Of a DNA stretch of 64,000 nucleotides, positions 35,707 to 48,600 are shown piece by piece. The position numbers were made by a program, and so were the translations under genes. The stretch is taken from the NCBI RefSeq assembly GCF_900964775.1, contig NC_041829.1, positions 8,286,863 through 8,350,862 on the forward strand, given 5' to 3'. Source of the stretch: Scleropages formosus. Lineage: Eukaryota; Chordata; Actinopteri; Osteoglossiformes; Osteoglossidae. Under the pieces are notes generated by a model. It was not told the DNA's origin, did no database searches, and saw only the letters and a list, made by a program, of their open reading frames with translations. How positions within the stretch are numbered: the first letter of the stretch is position 1; each line of letters starts with the position of its first letter.

Positions 35707-35710
<4 letters not shown>
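35060..35710 (+). repeat. Direct repeat pair of unknown family
   Basis: 'ccatatgcagcaaga' plus 'tctcacatgtgatcaaagca' (from 35066) recur about 520 bp on as 'ccatatgcggcaaga' plus 'tctcacatgtgatcaaagta' (from 35584). Between them, 35410-35480 shares 'ccagaaactg ... agggttattttac' with 39460-39530. This is a divergent dispersed element I cannot name. A (AAT)n microsatellite at 35707-35738 ends the block. Confidence 0.6.
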
Positions 35711-35739
<29 letters not shown>

Positions 35740-36290
35740 CCTTTTCTTAATATTTCCTTCTACCATGTGAGAAAGCACTGAAACAGCAGTAATGCCTAAA
35801 AACAGACCAAACAAAAATATTTATAAGTACTGCTGTAAGAGAGAAGATAGAAACACAGAAGATAAGCAATTTCCAAGTTTTCTACAACAGTATTAAATTT
35901 TCAAAGGTAATTGGAAAGATTTTCTGACTTTTACAATGAAATGTGGAGATGGGTAATAATTTAGATTTTTTTCTCCCAGATTTCAATTAAAAGAAGTCAG
36001 ATAAGTCTGTGCTATCATAAGCATATTTTTATAACATATGCAGTTCCATTATAGGACTGAACTACATATGGCATAATTAGAACATTATAAATACGGGGGA
36101 ATAAAGGAAAAAGAAATAAAAAGAGAAAACGTTTAATGCTTATAGCAAAATTACATTATCAGTGGACTAATTAAGGATTTTTACACCATTTTCTCACACT
36201 GGACATCACCTTGTGCAAAAGGAGGTAACTTGATGACAAATACTAGAACCCCAATTTCAAAACTGTTGGAACGGTACGGAAAATGTTTTC

Positions 36291-36353
36291 TGAAGATATA
36301 CGTTTATCGGAACGTGTTGCAGGAATCAATTTCGGAATAAACGTATATCTTCA
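36291..36353. repeat. Perfect 17-bp inverted repeat
   Basis: The left arm TGAAGATATACGTTTAT (36291-36307) and the right arm ATAAACGTATATCTTCA (36337-36353) are exact complements around a 29-nt loop. The flanks do not pair. Confidence 0.9.
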
Positions 36354-36440
36354 TAAACAATGCAGTTGATTAGGTATAACATTAAATGCCTTTTCTTTAT
36401 ACTGTTTTCGTTTGAATACAAGTCAAAGTATTACATCATC

Positions 36441-36632
36441 TGAAACCGTTTGTCCCATACGGGGTCGCGGGGAGCCGGAGCCTAACCCAGCGACGCAGGG
36501 CGTAGGGCTGGAGGGGACACACCCAGGACGGGACACCAGTCCGTCGCAAGGCACCCCAAGCGGGACTCGAACCCCAGACCCACCAGAGAGCAGGACCCGG
36601 TCCAACCCACTGTGCCACTGCACCCGCCCCCC
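36441..36632 (-). mobile_element. tRNA-derived SINE, copy 2
   Basis: This is the minus-strand copy of the SINE at 33131. The head is at the right end (complement of 'gggactcgaacc' is box B) and the body contains 'gggacaccagtccgtcgcaa'. Confidence 0.85.
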
Positions 36633-37254
36633 CCAAGTCAAAGGAAATTTACAAATCATTCCTTTTTGGTTTTATTAGTATTTTCCATACCGTCCCAACT
36701 TTTTGTAGTATTTGCCAGGAAGCAGCCCCAGCAAACAGCACTGCTTTTCCCAAACTCAAAACTGAGAATTTTGGATGCACTAGGCATTGGGAACACTGCT
36801 GTAGGAAAATACAGCCACGCCGTGTCCCTTTAAGTCCCAGAATGTTCTGACACACAGATAGACAGATGACTGAATGGGTGACTGGATGTATGACTGGATG
36901 GTGGACATGGAGCACCGCCTTTGCCTTTTGGTGGAAAATCTTAGCGATCGCTGGCCTTTTCACAGAAATTCAGGGCCCCTCTGTAATTTGCAGGCACGGG
37001 GTCCTCTCATTTTGAAATAAATACCTTTTGCTTGTTTGTTTCAAGTGTGACCGCAAACGCATGACTGGCTCGCGTTGCGGTCCAGGGCTGTACAAGACAG
37101 CGTGTGCTTTTTTTGGGGACACGATGACTCGACAGAAAGCCAAGTCGCCTTCGGTTTAAGTTTGGCGCAGGCCATCATCAGTGAAGACTGTGCCTTTTGA
37201 AAGCATTAAACATAAAAATGAAGAGAGCAGTTGATTTTTACAACATGTAATTTA

Positions 37255-37650
37255 CTTACATTTACATTCATGCATTTGGCAGATGCTTTTCTCCAAAGTG
37301 ACATAAGATTCTGAGCAAAGAAAAGTGTATTGACAGCAGACAAAGAGCTTTAGAGACCGACACAGGATTAGGGACACCAGCATGTTGCTGGTTCACATCC
37401 CTCCAGTAACTCCTATAGAAGTGACATTGAAATAACAAATACATACAGTAAATAACCATAACAGGTGGTGTTGGACTCATTTATGGCGCTGTCAGGAAAT
37501 CAGGAGATAAGTGGTTGTGGAACAGATGGTTTGAGACCCTTCCTGAATGTGGGAGGGATTCATCAGCTCTGAGGAACACAGGGAGCTCATTCCACCATAC
37601 ACGGGACAAAACTGAAAACCAAAACTTTTGATCTTGGACCTTCATTTTCA
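37255..37650 (+). repeat. Roughly 400-bp dispersed repeat, copy A
   Basis: The start resembles R1 ('catttggcagatgcttttct'), but the body is distinct: 'catgttgctggttcacatcc', 'tatagaagtgacattgaa', 'gtgttggactcat' and 'gggagctcattccacca'. The same blocks in the same order occur at 60588-60990. Confidence 0.75.
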
Positions 37651-39020
37651 CAACTGATTGACATCTCAGTTTACGCTTCTCTGAAAGCCACTCCAGTGCA
37701 CACCTTGGACACTACTTCAATGCAGATGTGTCAGCAGTGATCCGTACAGCAAATGAAACCGTTTTCACACCCTTTAGTAACTTTCTTCCATTGCTTCGTA
37801 CACCCATGAAACGGACACCCTACCTAGCGATGGAATTTGCCATATAAACTGGAACTCACATGTTTCACAACACCAGACTGGACACGGGAAGAGCACCTCC
37901 ACTACAGATGAGAGCGGCTCCACTACATGAGGAGCGTTCGCCAAGCGGAATCCTGGACGTCCCACTTTCGTGTTCTCGCGGAGTCAGCCCTTTGATGGCA
38001 AATAAAAAGGCTTAATTACCACCTTGGCTTGGGATTTTGAGAAGGCAGTGAAGGGGGTCACCACAGCCAGCTCCTTTGCTGCGGATGCCTTCAAGCCAAA
38101 GGGCGTTAGGAGGGCAGTGTTCAGAGCAAACCCTTGAACAGTCATTATCTCACCCCCATTGCTCTACTGTCTCCATCGCGTAGTGGAAGGGGAGGGTTGG
38201 GGTCCATTGTTCAAACCACATTCACATCGGAACACTGGCCTTCCAAGGACTCAACTTCAAACACATATTGCTGACGATGACAAGGATCAATAATGAAGAT
38301 GACGTGTTGATGTCCCATCATGAACCTACAGCTGGTTGCGGTGGAGTTTGGGCTTGTTGAAATAGACGGGACTTGGGTGCGACCAAAGAAGGGACTTGAA
38401 GAGAGTGAGACATGGAAGCGGCCACAAAAAAGCGTTGATCGTGCTTCTACATGTGTTCTGAACATCATCTTAAATGCTTTCAGTGGAGGTTCTGCAGGTC
38501 ACTTCAGTGTGTGAACCCAAAGGCTCATGACTGGTCATCTGTCTGACACCTTCATCCAAGGTGACATACAGTAAGAAGGTCAAAACAATACCTTGAGTAC
38601 TTTGAGCACAAAGGCAGTATTCATGGGAGTGTCCAAATTTAAACACGGTACTGCTTAAGAGCATCCATTAACAAGATCCTTTAAAAAGGATGAGACCCCC
38701 CTGGCTTCTTTTCACGGAATTCCAGCAGATATCTTCTGGAGCTTTATGGCCGAGCCATAAAAACGAGAAAGAAAACTACTTCTGAAATGTAATTAAGGGC
38801 CTGGATTGTGAGCTGTTTAGATCTCTGTAATTATTTGACTTTCTACTCCAGTTGAACCAAAGCCAGAGCTCCTGGTTTCCTTGTTGGATGAATAACGATA
38901 CGGATGTGTTCCACTGGGAACCCATACAGGTGTCAGTTTGTGCACCCAAGCCCTCCACATAATGAGAAAATACTCATTTCATACAGACAAGGCAAACTAC
39001 AATTTTTAAGACCCGTGAAG
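37651..39020. other. Intergenic, nothing assignable
   Basis: No coding exon, RNA gene or clear repeat was recognised. Open frames here are short and lack any family signature. Confidence 0.5.
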
Positions 39021-39029
39021 TCCACGTTG

Positions 39030-39330
39030 TCTCATAGCGACCACATAAATACGAGTTTCTGTGATTGATTCCATCCATCCAGTTACTGCTCTCCAACTTC
39101 TCCTCATCACCAACTTTTTGAGGTAATTCGACCTTTTCATGACATTTCCAAAGTACAACCTCAGACTCATCATTTGCGCTTTCACTGACAGTTGAAGCTT
39201 GATTTGATCCACCCATCCATTTTCCTGCCTGTCCACGGTGTCCTTAAAAGTGTTCTTCAGCACCACAGTTGAAAGGAGTCCATCTTTCTCCTGTCCTGCT
39301 TCTTCGATGTCCCAACTATCACTTCCATAT
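39030..39330 (-). mobile_element. Degenerate non-LTR retrotransposon ORF2 remnant
   Basis: The minus strand encodes a decayed C-terminal reverse transcriptase tail: 'LRLYFGNVMKRSNYLKKLVM' followed by 'GWMESITE'. This resembles the LRLFGHVMRR...GRxxxRWLDGI pattern of LINE ORF2 ends. At least one frame change separates its parts. Clade is uncertain. Confidence 0.5.
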
Positions 39331-39399
39331 CGTGCTATAAAAATACCACATCTTGAACAAATCTAATCTTCACTCTTATGGATATGTCAATGTTTAAAC

Positions 39400-39610
39400 A
39401 TATTTACATTTCAGTCAGTGTAAGAAGTTTTTACTTTAACTGTTTTCAATTGTGTAGCCAGAAACTGTAAGAAGGGTTATTTTACTGTGGTCTCTCCTCC
39501 AATGATGGCAAGTGCCACATTGAGCACCATACTGCAGTGTCTTATACCTTGTATAAGAAATGTAAGGAGTCGGCTTCAGTTGAAAAGTTCTTTATTTTAA
39601 GAAAAAATAA
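39400..39610 (+). repeat. Unknown dispersed repeat, second copy
   Basis: 'ccagaaactgtaagaagggt' and 'tattttactgtgg', followed later by 'ggcttcagttgaaaa', align in order with 35410-35550 ('ccagaaactgtggaaagggt', 'tattttacagtgg', 'ggcttcagttaaaa'). The strand is arbitrary. Confidence 0.55.
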
Positions 39611-39675
39611 CATACAATTTTGTTTACATGAAAGCTGAAAATAAAAAAAATCCATATACAGCACACACACAGTGG

Positions 39676-39876
39676 CTGAAACCGCTTGTCCCTAGTAGGG
39701 TCGCAGCGAACCAGAACCTAACCCAGAAAAACAGGGTACAAGGCTGGAGGGGGAGGGGACACACCCCGGACGGGATGCCAGTCCATCGCAAGGCACCCGA
39801 AGCAGGACTCAAATCCCAGACCTGCCAGAGAGCGGGACCCCGCCAAATCCGCCATGCCACTGCACCACCCCGCCCA
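39676..39876 (-). mobile_element. tRNA-derived SINE, copy 3
   Basis: Minus-strand copy, more diverged than copies 1 and 2. It has 'tgccagtccatcgcaaggca' and a degraded box B. A CA-rich stretch abuts the tail at its left end. A scrap of SINE head-like text ('tggtgggtctggggttc') follows at about 39950-39972. Confidence 0.8.
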
Positions 39877-40369
39877 CTTTCATGTGCAGCAACACAAAAA
39901 TAACTTTGGTTTATCATTTAGAAAAGTATTTCATTGATGAGGTGGTCTGGTGGCATGGTGGGTCTGGGGTTCTTACAGATTTATACTTTGCTCAAAATAT
40001 CTGACAACAGATCTTCTTGGGCCACTATATTATTTTTAAAGATCAAGACAGTAAAGAGTGCACACAGTGTGCACTTTTTATATACATTACATATTTACAC
40101 TTTTTATTATCTCTGTTCCAATAAAAATGCAATTCAACTAAACCATCATGTCTCTTGTTTTAATAGTTATTCCGACTCCCACATCCTCCCGGCTTAATTT
40201 ACACTTATTTCCGAATAATTTACCCGAAGGAAATGTTGTTAAGAACTCTAATGTTCACGACACTTTTACCAGTTTACTCCAAAAGTGTGTAAAAAACAGT
40301 GTCCTGTACTTCATAGGTTTATTTCACACTTGGGAGGGAACTTTGACACTGCCACACTAAACATGGCTA

Positions 40370-41200
40370 CTTTCCAATGTCAAAAACCGGCGGCTCGACG
40401 AACAAACTGGCGCATGCGCAATGCCCATGCCCGGGTCCCCGATACAAGATGGCGGAGACGGTGGGGAGGGAGAGGCGGAGGCGGGTCTGGATTGAATAGG
40501 GTAAAGCCTGTACCGGATTCCCAGCAAACCTCTCCAAGGTAAGGCAATTAGCTGTGTAAGCCGGACAAGAAGGGCGAGCGCACGCGGCGGAACGCACGGG
40601 GCGTCACGGTGTGCACTCAGATGCCGCGGGTCCGCGCAAAACGCGCAATAAACAAATAAGATGATGTGCGGGGTGTGCGGCGGCTGTGAGCGCGGCGCGC
40701 GCGCCATCTTGTTTACAGTTGTTTCTCCCCCCCTCCGAACCAGAAGTGCGCGCCCAAGACGGCGTGTGGCGCTCCTGTCGAAATATAGGGCTCGTACGCG
40801 GTCTCTCCAGCCAGCATTCCCGAATTTAATTGCGCTCACAGCAACTCATGGCGGTTCTCCTTCTTTGTGCGTCCCAACGGCGCGGTTCGGAACTCTTTTT
40901 CCTACCGTAATTTCGTCTGTTTTTCCAGGTCTCCCCCCCTCCCAAGCTGGGGCTCGGCGACGCTGCCGTTGCCTTTTGTCGCGCGGCGCGAGCCGCCCGC
41001 GCTTTTTTTTCCCCTCCTTCTCCTCCTCCTCCCTCTCCTCCTCCTCCGTGTTTGTTTTCGGCCGGCTCGAGCAGCAGACTGCGCGGGTGGGCGCGCCGCG
41101 CGCGCGGCGGGCGGGCAGGCAGGCGCATGCGTGTCTTTCCGCGCTAGATTTGCTTCAAAAAACGATGGACGTTAGAAAAAGGCCCTTTTGAAAATATGTT
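40370..41200 (+). promoter_or_regulatory. pcif1: pcif1 CpG island with YY1 and NRF1 sites and non-coding exon 1
   Basis: CpG-dense island. An NRF1 palindrome GCGCATGCGC lies at 40410-40419, a YY1-type AAGATGGCGG at 40446-40455 and a minus-strand YY1 word near 40702-40711. A donor 'ccaag/gtaagg' ends a likely 5' UTR exon at 40538. It would splice to 41907, just before the coding start. A 16-codon upstream ORF at 40449-40499 (MAETVGRERRRRVWIE) starts inside the YY1 motif; whether it is transcribed depends on the TSS. Confidence 0.65.
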
Positions 41201-41921
41201 TATTAAAATGTCAGCTATTTTGGAGGCGGACGGTGTAAATGTTCCTCCTTGGGATTTTCCTCCTAACCCAAGTTCCACGAAAACAAACTGACAGAATTTC
41301 TCTGTGAAGAAACGATGACACTGGAAAGCCGAACCGCGGATGACACAGAGCCTATACTATAGTCATTTTGAAAATAATTTTTAAACGTAATAGATGTGTG
41401 GGTGCTAAATGGACGCGGTCCCCTGACTGTAAAAACGAAAGTTTGCTTCAAAAATAAAAATAAGAGGAGAAAAAAAATGAGTTGTCAGTGGTTGTTCTTA
41501 AAAATTCTGTACAACAAAATGATTTAAAATTACTTTAAGTTCTTTGGGTTTTGTTGGTAGTTTGCTTTTTAATGTGCTAAAACTTAGTGAAAAAACAAAA
41601 AAGCAACGTTTTTGTATGTATTTATATGTATAATTTGTGGCATTTCTGAGGGGGACCTCAGTAGGCCATGTCCTTGTCATATTGCACCATACCCAAAACA
41701 CACTAAACTTTGTTTACTCAACAAAGTCTATGTTTTCTAATGCTGAAAATAAACGCATTTGACAGTGATATATTGGTTTAAAGTGCTCTGCAGTAATTAA
41801 CTGGCCAAAGAAAGCCATGAAGATACAGTGGAAGGTCCAGTTGAGGTCTTGTCTTTTGTGGTCGAGGGCTTCATGGCATCCCGGTGTCTCCTGCTTCTCC
41901 ATGCAGGACCGATGAGGAGAA

Positions 41922-44900
41922 ATGACGAGTGAAAACCATGGCACTCTCAAGGGAGATGCGGCGCTGGTCATGTCTCCATCTGGTTCCTCTTCACAAGGGC
42001 AGCCTCACCTGCCCTCCACCAGCAAACCCATCCAGGAGCTCCCAGGTGAGGGCTGATGGACCCCCATGTAAAGCCACTGGCATTTTCCTTCCTCACCAAG
42101 GCATTCTTCTATAAAGCCCCATCCCTGGGACCATGAGAATCCATTTGCAGTGAAGGTGTCTCCAACCAACTATGATTGAGGCATCTTCTTGAAATGTCTA
42201 CAGTAGCATAGGTTTAATGTCAGCATTGTGCTGGGGAGAATCAGATTTTAACAAAAATAGATGGAAAACCTTTTCCTTCCATCCATCCATCTTCCTCCGC
42301 TTATTCGTGACCGGGTCGCGGGGGCAGCAGTCTAAGCAGAGCCCCCCAGACTTCCCTCTCCCCGCACACCTCCTCCAGCTCCTCTGGGGAAACCCCAAGG
42401 TGTTCCCAGGCCAGCTGGGAGACGTAGTCTCTCCAACGTGTCCTGGGTCTGCCCCGAGGCCTCCTCCCAGTGGGACATGCCCGGAACACCTCCCCAGGGA
42501 GGCGTCCAGGAGGCATGCGGAACAGATGCCCGAGCCACCTCAACTGGCTCCTCTCGATGCGGAGGAGCAGCGGCTCTACTCCGAGCTCCTCCCGGGTGAC
42601 TGAGCTCCTCACCCTAGAAAACCTTTTCCTGTACCTTCAAAATATATGCCCACAAGTCTTAAATCTGCAACCGTTTAGGCACGTCTCATTTCTTACTAAT
42701 TTGCATGGCAGGTGTTGAGTTCAGTCTTGATTGTTCAGGAGATAAATCAAGTTCATGTTATGTACAGAAAAAATGTGTGTTATATACAGCAATTCCAGTG
42801 TAAGTGAAGATGTGTTGTATATTAATTATCAGGATCTGGGCTGAGCAGTTGCAGTTGTAGAATGTGTAAAGTTGAGATGGTCTGAAGTGATGAACTTGTT
42901 TCCAGATGAGCTGATCCAAGCTGGATGGTCCAAGTGCTGGAGCAAACGAGAGAATCGGCCCTATTACTTCAACCGTTTCACCAACCAGTCGCTATGGGAG
43001 ATGCCAGTTCTGGGCCAACATGATGTCATTGTGAGTGTAACTGGATGGAGCTTTAAAGATTTTCAGTTCTGGACTTTTTTTTAATCTTCTCTATGTACCC
43101 CCCATGCTTTCTTTTTTTTTTTTCTTTTTTTTTTTTTTTTGCAGAAATAACTTCCAAGGTTCTGCTTCTTTAATTGCTGCTTATTTAATGAGCTTCTAAG
43201 GTTGAGGACTTTGTTTTGGCTATCTTGCTTGTTATCTCAGATACTGCACATCTTTTCTTTTGCTGCCTGTATTCACAGTCTGACCCCTTGGGTTTAAATG
43301 CTGCCCCAGCCTCTGGGGATGTAGTAAGTGACACTGGTCTGGGAAACGGGCAGCGAAAGAGACGTCTTTCAGAGGAAACCCCCCAGGGACCTAACAGTTT
43401 CAAAAGGCCCAAGGTGTGACTTTCTTGAGATTTGTCATGTATATTTGGATGTCCAGTGTTTGAGAGGTCTTCATTGTGCTCCACTGCACAGGATTTTTAC
43501 GTTCATTTCCTGCCGGCTTTGCCAGGTTGATACTCCAGTGACTCCTACAACCCCCACCATTCCCATTTCACCCAGCACACCCGGAACAAAGCCATGGAGC
43601 TCATCAACAGAGGACAAGCATGCACCACCACCCCTGCCTGCTCCTGCTCCGTACCGTCCGACAGTGTGAGTGTGTTGATTGTAGTATTTTGCAGTACACT
43701 TTACTGGATGCTTACTGTAAATGAAACTTTAGCTTCTCAATTCTGTTATCCTGGAGTAACATTTGCACATTCATTCTAAGGGATTTTGCAGAATTAAGAG
43801 TAGCTAATATCAAAGTTGACATTTTTGCCCACAACTGGTCAGTGTTGTTTCATGTATTCCTGTGGAGAGTACGTGGCTGTCACGCAGTCATGTGGTGTCC
43901 TTGACAGGGTCTATTGGGACCTGGACGTGCAGACCAATGCTGTGATCCGGGAGAGGGCTCCCGCCGACTACCTTCCCCCACACCCTGAGATTGAGCTTCA
44001 GCGAGCACAGCTCACCACCAAGTTACGGCAGCACTACCATGAGCTCTGCAACCAGCGTGAAGGTACGTACTGTGAAACTGGTCATAGTCATGATTTATAC
44101 ATATTATCTAGCTGCGAGGTAACATAGCAGTGGTTCTTTACAGGGATCGAACCCCCACGAGAGTCCTTCAACCGCTGGCTTTTGGAGCGAAAAGTTGTGG
44201 ACAAGGGCTGTGACCCTTTGCTGCCCAGCGACTGTGACCCTGTCATATCTCCGTCCATGTTCCGTGAAGTTATGAATGACATCCCGATAAGGTGAGTACG
44301 CATAACCTCTTAGCTACATTGAGTAAAAATGTCTAATTTGCTACTAAAATACTATAATAATCTTTATGAATAGTTATAAATATAATCAGTCCGTTTTTGT
44401 TTCAGGTTATCTCGCATTAAATACAAGGAAGAAGCCAGAAAGCTTTTGTTTAAATATGCAGAGGCTGCAAAGAAAATGATTGACTCGAGGTACACCCCCC
44501 TTCCCTTTGTTGGCACCATTTATTGACATTTGTGACCGGATTTTCTTTACAGCTGTTGTTTTTTTTTTTTAATTGTTCAACACATGTTGAACCAGATGGC
44601 TGATAAACACCTGTGAGCATAAATGATTATCTGTAGTCTAGGACCAGTGTCTTTGCAGCCAGCAGTTTGTATTGGATATTTTACGTTTCTCACTGAAGTC
44701 CATAAGGGGGACGCGGTGGAGCAGCAGGCTGGGCCGGGTCCTGCTCTCTGGTGGGTCTGGGGTTTGAGTCCTGTGTGGGGTGCCGTCCTGGGTATGTCCC
44801 CTCCCCCTCCGGCCCTGCGCCCCGTGTTGCCGGGTTAGGCTCTGGTTCGCTGTGACCCCGCTTGGGACAAGCCGTTTCAGACTGTGCATGTGTGTGTGAA

Positions 44901-45593
44901 TTCAATAAGTGCAGCTTAATGGCAATGTAATGACAACAAGGATTGACAGACGTGGTGATTTCTTGGCAGAAACGCCACACCAGAAAGCAGGAAGGTAGTG
45001 AAGTGGAACGTCGAGGACACAATGAACTGGTTGAGGAAGGACCACTCAGCCAGTAAAGAGGACTACATGGTACAGTTTCATCCCCCAATGTATGTTTTAG
45101 GGTGGTGTTCAGCAACACACATGATCCCTGCTGATGCCAGGATTCAAACCAGCAACCTTTAGGTTACAAATCCCTATCCCTAACTATTACACTGCCAACT
45201 GTCTTTCAATAAGGAAAGCCAGACCCTAAGTAATAGTATCCAAACAACTAACAAAAAAAATTCCTGCCCATTTACATATTGAAAATTGAAATTAAGGTAA
45301 AACCCTATTGCATCAGTCACATTATCTAAACTTGCTTTATTCAGTCAGTCTAGCTGATTTGATAGTTATCTATCTATGCAATAGTTAGTTTAGGATACCA
45401 AAATTAGATGGTAAGAATTAGTTGTAGTACAAGTTGCATATGTAGTTTATTCTTGCTAGCTAGCTGACATGTCTGACTTAGCTATTTAAGTGATATTCCA
45501 TTGCTAATGTTGACACTGACATTCTGGTTAGAAAGCCCACGGATCTTTGTTGAATAGTTAACAACATAGCTACACAGCAAGAGAACTTAAATG

Positions 45594-45628
<35 letters not shown>

Positions 45629-48600
45629 TATCGGATCTAGACTTGTAAGCTGAGATGTACAAACACTGCCAGAAATCAGAATCAAATGGATTACATTGTA
45701 CATAGAAAGTTTTGGTGGATGTGTACTAAGTTTACCATTTAGGTTGCATAACTCTCGCATAACTAGACTGCTGGTTCCACTGGGATGTAGTGGTGTGCAT
45801 TAAAGTTGGGGGGGGGGCTTTCTGGATTTACTGTAAAAGTAGGAAAATGTGTGTGCAGTATTCAGAAGTTAGGAACATGTTGCTGCAGTTCATATATCAG
45901 AAATTTAATAAAATGGGAGTGACTCTGCTAATAACTTGGTTCAAAAACAGTTAGGACCTTATAAAATTGTTTTCAGGATATGGGGGTAAAAAACTAGATT
46001 TTTTTAAAAAAAATATAATTAAAGATAGGTTATGAAAGGGTGAAACTCAGTACCGAACTTCGCATATTGCACAGCTCATGTGGTTACATAAGATATGCAA
46101 TAGTCTAATTATAAAAGATAGTTCGCTATAAAAGCCACTGTGACCGTTCCCGGTGAATTCCATGGAAGACATCACATGAAAGTGATGAGGTCTTCACAGT
46201 AACAGTGGCACTATGGGTTTTTAAGGAGAGAACATTCATATGTTAAATATGAAAATTTCAAACTTAAGAAGAAGACAGCGAAATGTAATGGAGTAACAGA
46301 TTTTTCTTTAAAAGCATACTCAAAAGTTAAAGGCATCAATGCCAAAAACCACTCTGAGAAGTACCATTTGTGCTGAAACTAACTTAAGTGGAAGTATATT
46401 TAGCTTACTACTTTGATTTAGATCTGGAAGTGTAGTGCATGCATGTAAAAAGGAATAATGTAGTTTATGGATACATATTACTCTCCATTGGCAGTGTTCC
46501 ACAATATCATTATTATTAATTATTTAGCTGACAGCTTTCTTCAAAGTGATTTACAGTTTCAGGATTGTAACAATATAGTACCATTCATTGTGTTTAAATG
46601 TAGCTCCCACTGTTTGAACATCTTCATGATATGTACTGTAACAGTGCTGTCATATCCCTTTGCAGGACCGTCTTGAGCACTTACGCAAGCAGTGTGGTCC
46701 TCACGTGGCCGCAGTCGCCAAGGACTCAATCGAAGGCATCTGTACCAAGATTTACCACATCTCGGCAGAGTACGTGCGGCGCATTCGCCAGGCTCACCTG
46801 AACCTGCTGAAAGACTGCAATATCACTGGTGAGTTGCCACTCCCCCTTAAGCTTCCTCTCTTAGACTGTTTAATATAGGCTCTCAATTCTTCACAAATGA
46901 CACTCTGCTGAAGTCCTGCATGATCTGTTATATCTTTACAGTGCATTATTTAGGTTATTGTAGTATAGCATATAGTGTAACTTGTTCAGAAGTCTACATT
47001 TTTGGCAGCTACGCTATCTTTTGGTATTTAGAAAAATTAACTACCAGTGGTTATATAGTAATTATCGTTATTGAATGTGGGGGGGGGGGCAGAATGCACA
47101 TTTTTAATTTTTTTTCCTCATAAAAAACCATTGACAAATTATGTGATCAGCTGGGTAATGCATCCAGTTTAGCGACTGCAATTTTATTCGCTGTATTCTT
47201 GCCATCTTGTGATGTTACAACTGTATTTGGTAAGAATGAGTCTTTTTTGAGGTATTGGTGAAAGCAAGGGTAAATAAATTTCCTTTTGAAGATGGCGCTG
47301 AGGCTCCAGAGGTGCAAGACAGACTTGTGTATTGCTATCCGATACGGCTGGCCCTCCCCTCACCCCCACAGCCACGTGTTGAGCTGCACTTTGAGAATGA
47401 AATTGCCTGCCTACGCTACAAGGGCGAGATGGTCAAGGTCAACCGCAACTACTTCAGCAAACTGGTGAGGCAAAGCTTCAGGCAGCCAGCATTGACTTAC
47501 ATCTAAGTTAATGCTTAATTCTTAAGCAGTTAATCAAGTGAAGAGCAATAATTTTCTTTATTTTTTTACTATTTTGTTCCAGGAGCTTCTGTACCGATAC
47601 AGCTGCATTGATGATCCAAGGTTTGAGAAGTTCCTCTCACGAGTCTGGTGCCTTATCAAGAGATACCAGGTAAAGTTAGATGGAAAGCCCTTGAACCTCC
47701 TTTTATTTTGTAATGCCCCGCTGCCACGTTTATTTTCATAATGTCAATTTTTTTTCAATCCTGTCCTCTACGGCCACATCTTCCATATCTGGTTTTTGGT
47801 TAATAGTTTACGCTTCGCCATGGTTTCTGCCCCATTGCAGGTAATGTTCGGCTCTGGAGTAAATGAAGGGACGGGCCTGCAGGGGGCGCTGCCCGTGCCC
47901 GTTTTTGAGGCCCTGCACAAGCAGTTTGGTGTCTCCTTTGAGTGCTTCGCCTCACCGCTCAACTGCTACTTCAAGCAGTTCTGTTCAGCCTTCCCAGACA
48001 CCGATGGCTTTTTTGGGTCACGAGGGTGAGGGATATGTATTGATTTCATTTTTTAATAATGGCTTATGATGTATTGTAAAATTATGCATGCTGTCTGTCA
48101 ATAAATCTGCCATATTCACTATATCTTGCTGTTGCATCACCCCTTGCTTGAAACTACATTTTTAAGAACACACTTCTAAGTGTGGTTTTGCTCCTCTTAA
48201 AGAGCTTCAGAAATTGCATTTGGCCTACCCTTTGCACAAAAATTAAATAAATCCATGATTTTTCACACACACACATTTTCTGAACCGCTCGTCCCATACG
48301 GGGTCGCGGGGAACCGGGGCCTAACCTGGCAACTCAGTGCGTAAGGGACACACCCAGGATGGGACACCAGTCCGTCGCAAGACACCCCAAGCGGGACTCG
48401 AACCCCAGACCTACCAGAGAGCAGGACCCAGTCCAACCCACTGCGCCACCACGTCCCCCTGTTAATACTTACGGTTTCATTTTATTTTTGCTTAGCTGTG
48501 GTTACTTTTACGTTTCACAATTCACCAGATGGATATTTTACTAATACAACACTTGAAAATTTAATGAAATTACACCTATTTAGTCATTACTTAAGTTACT

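Noticed and set aside
40661-41191. 176-codon open frame in the pcif1 CpG island
   Set aside because: GC-rich stop-poor DNA with Arg/Ala/Ser-biased translation; it lies in the inferred first intron of pcif1.
42217-42612. Overlapping open frames in pcif1 intron 1 as an extra exon
   Set aside because: The minus frame is a LINE reverse transcriptase tail; the plus frame is its shadow and lacks splice sites in phase with pcif1.
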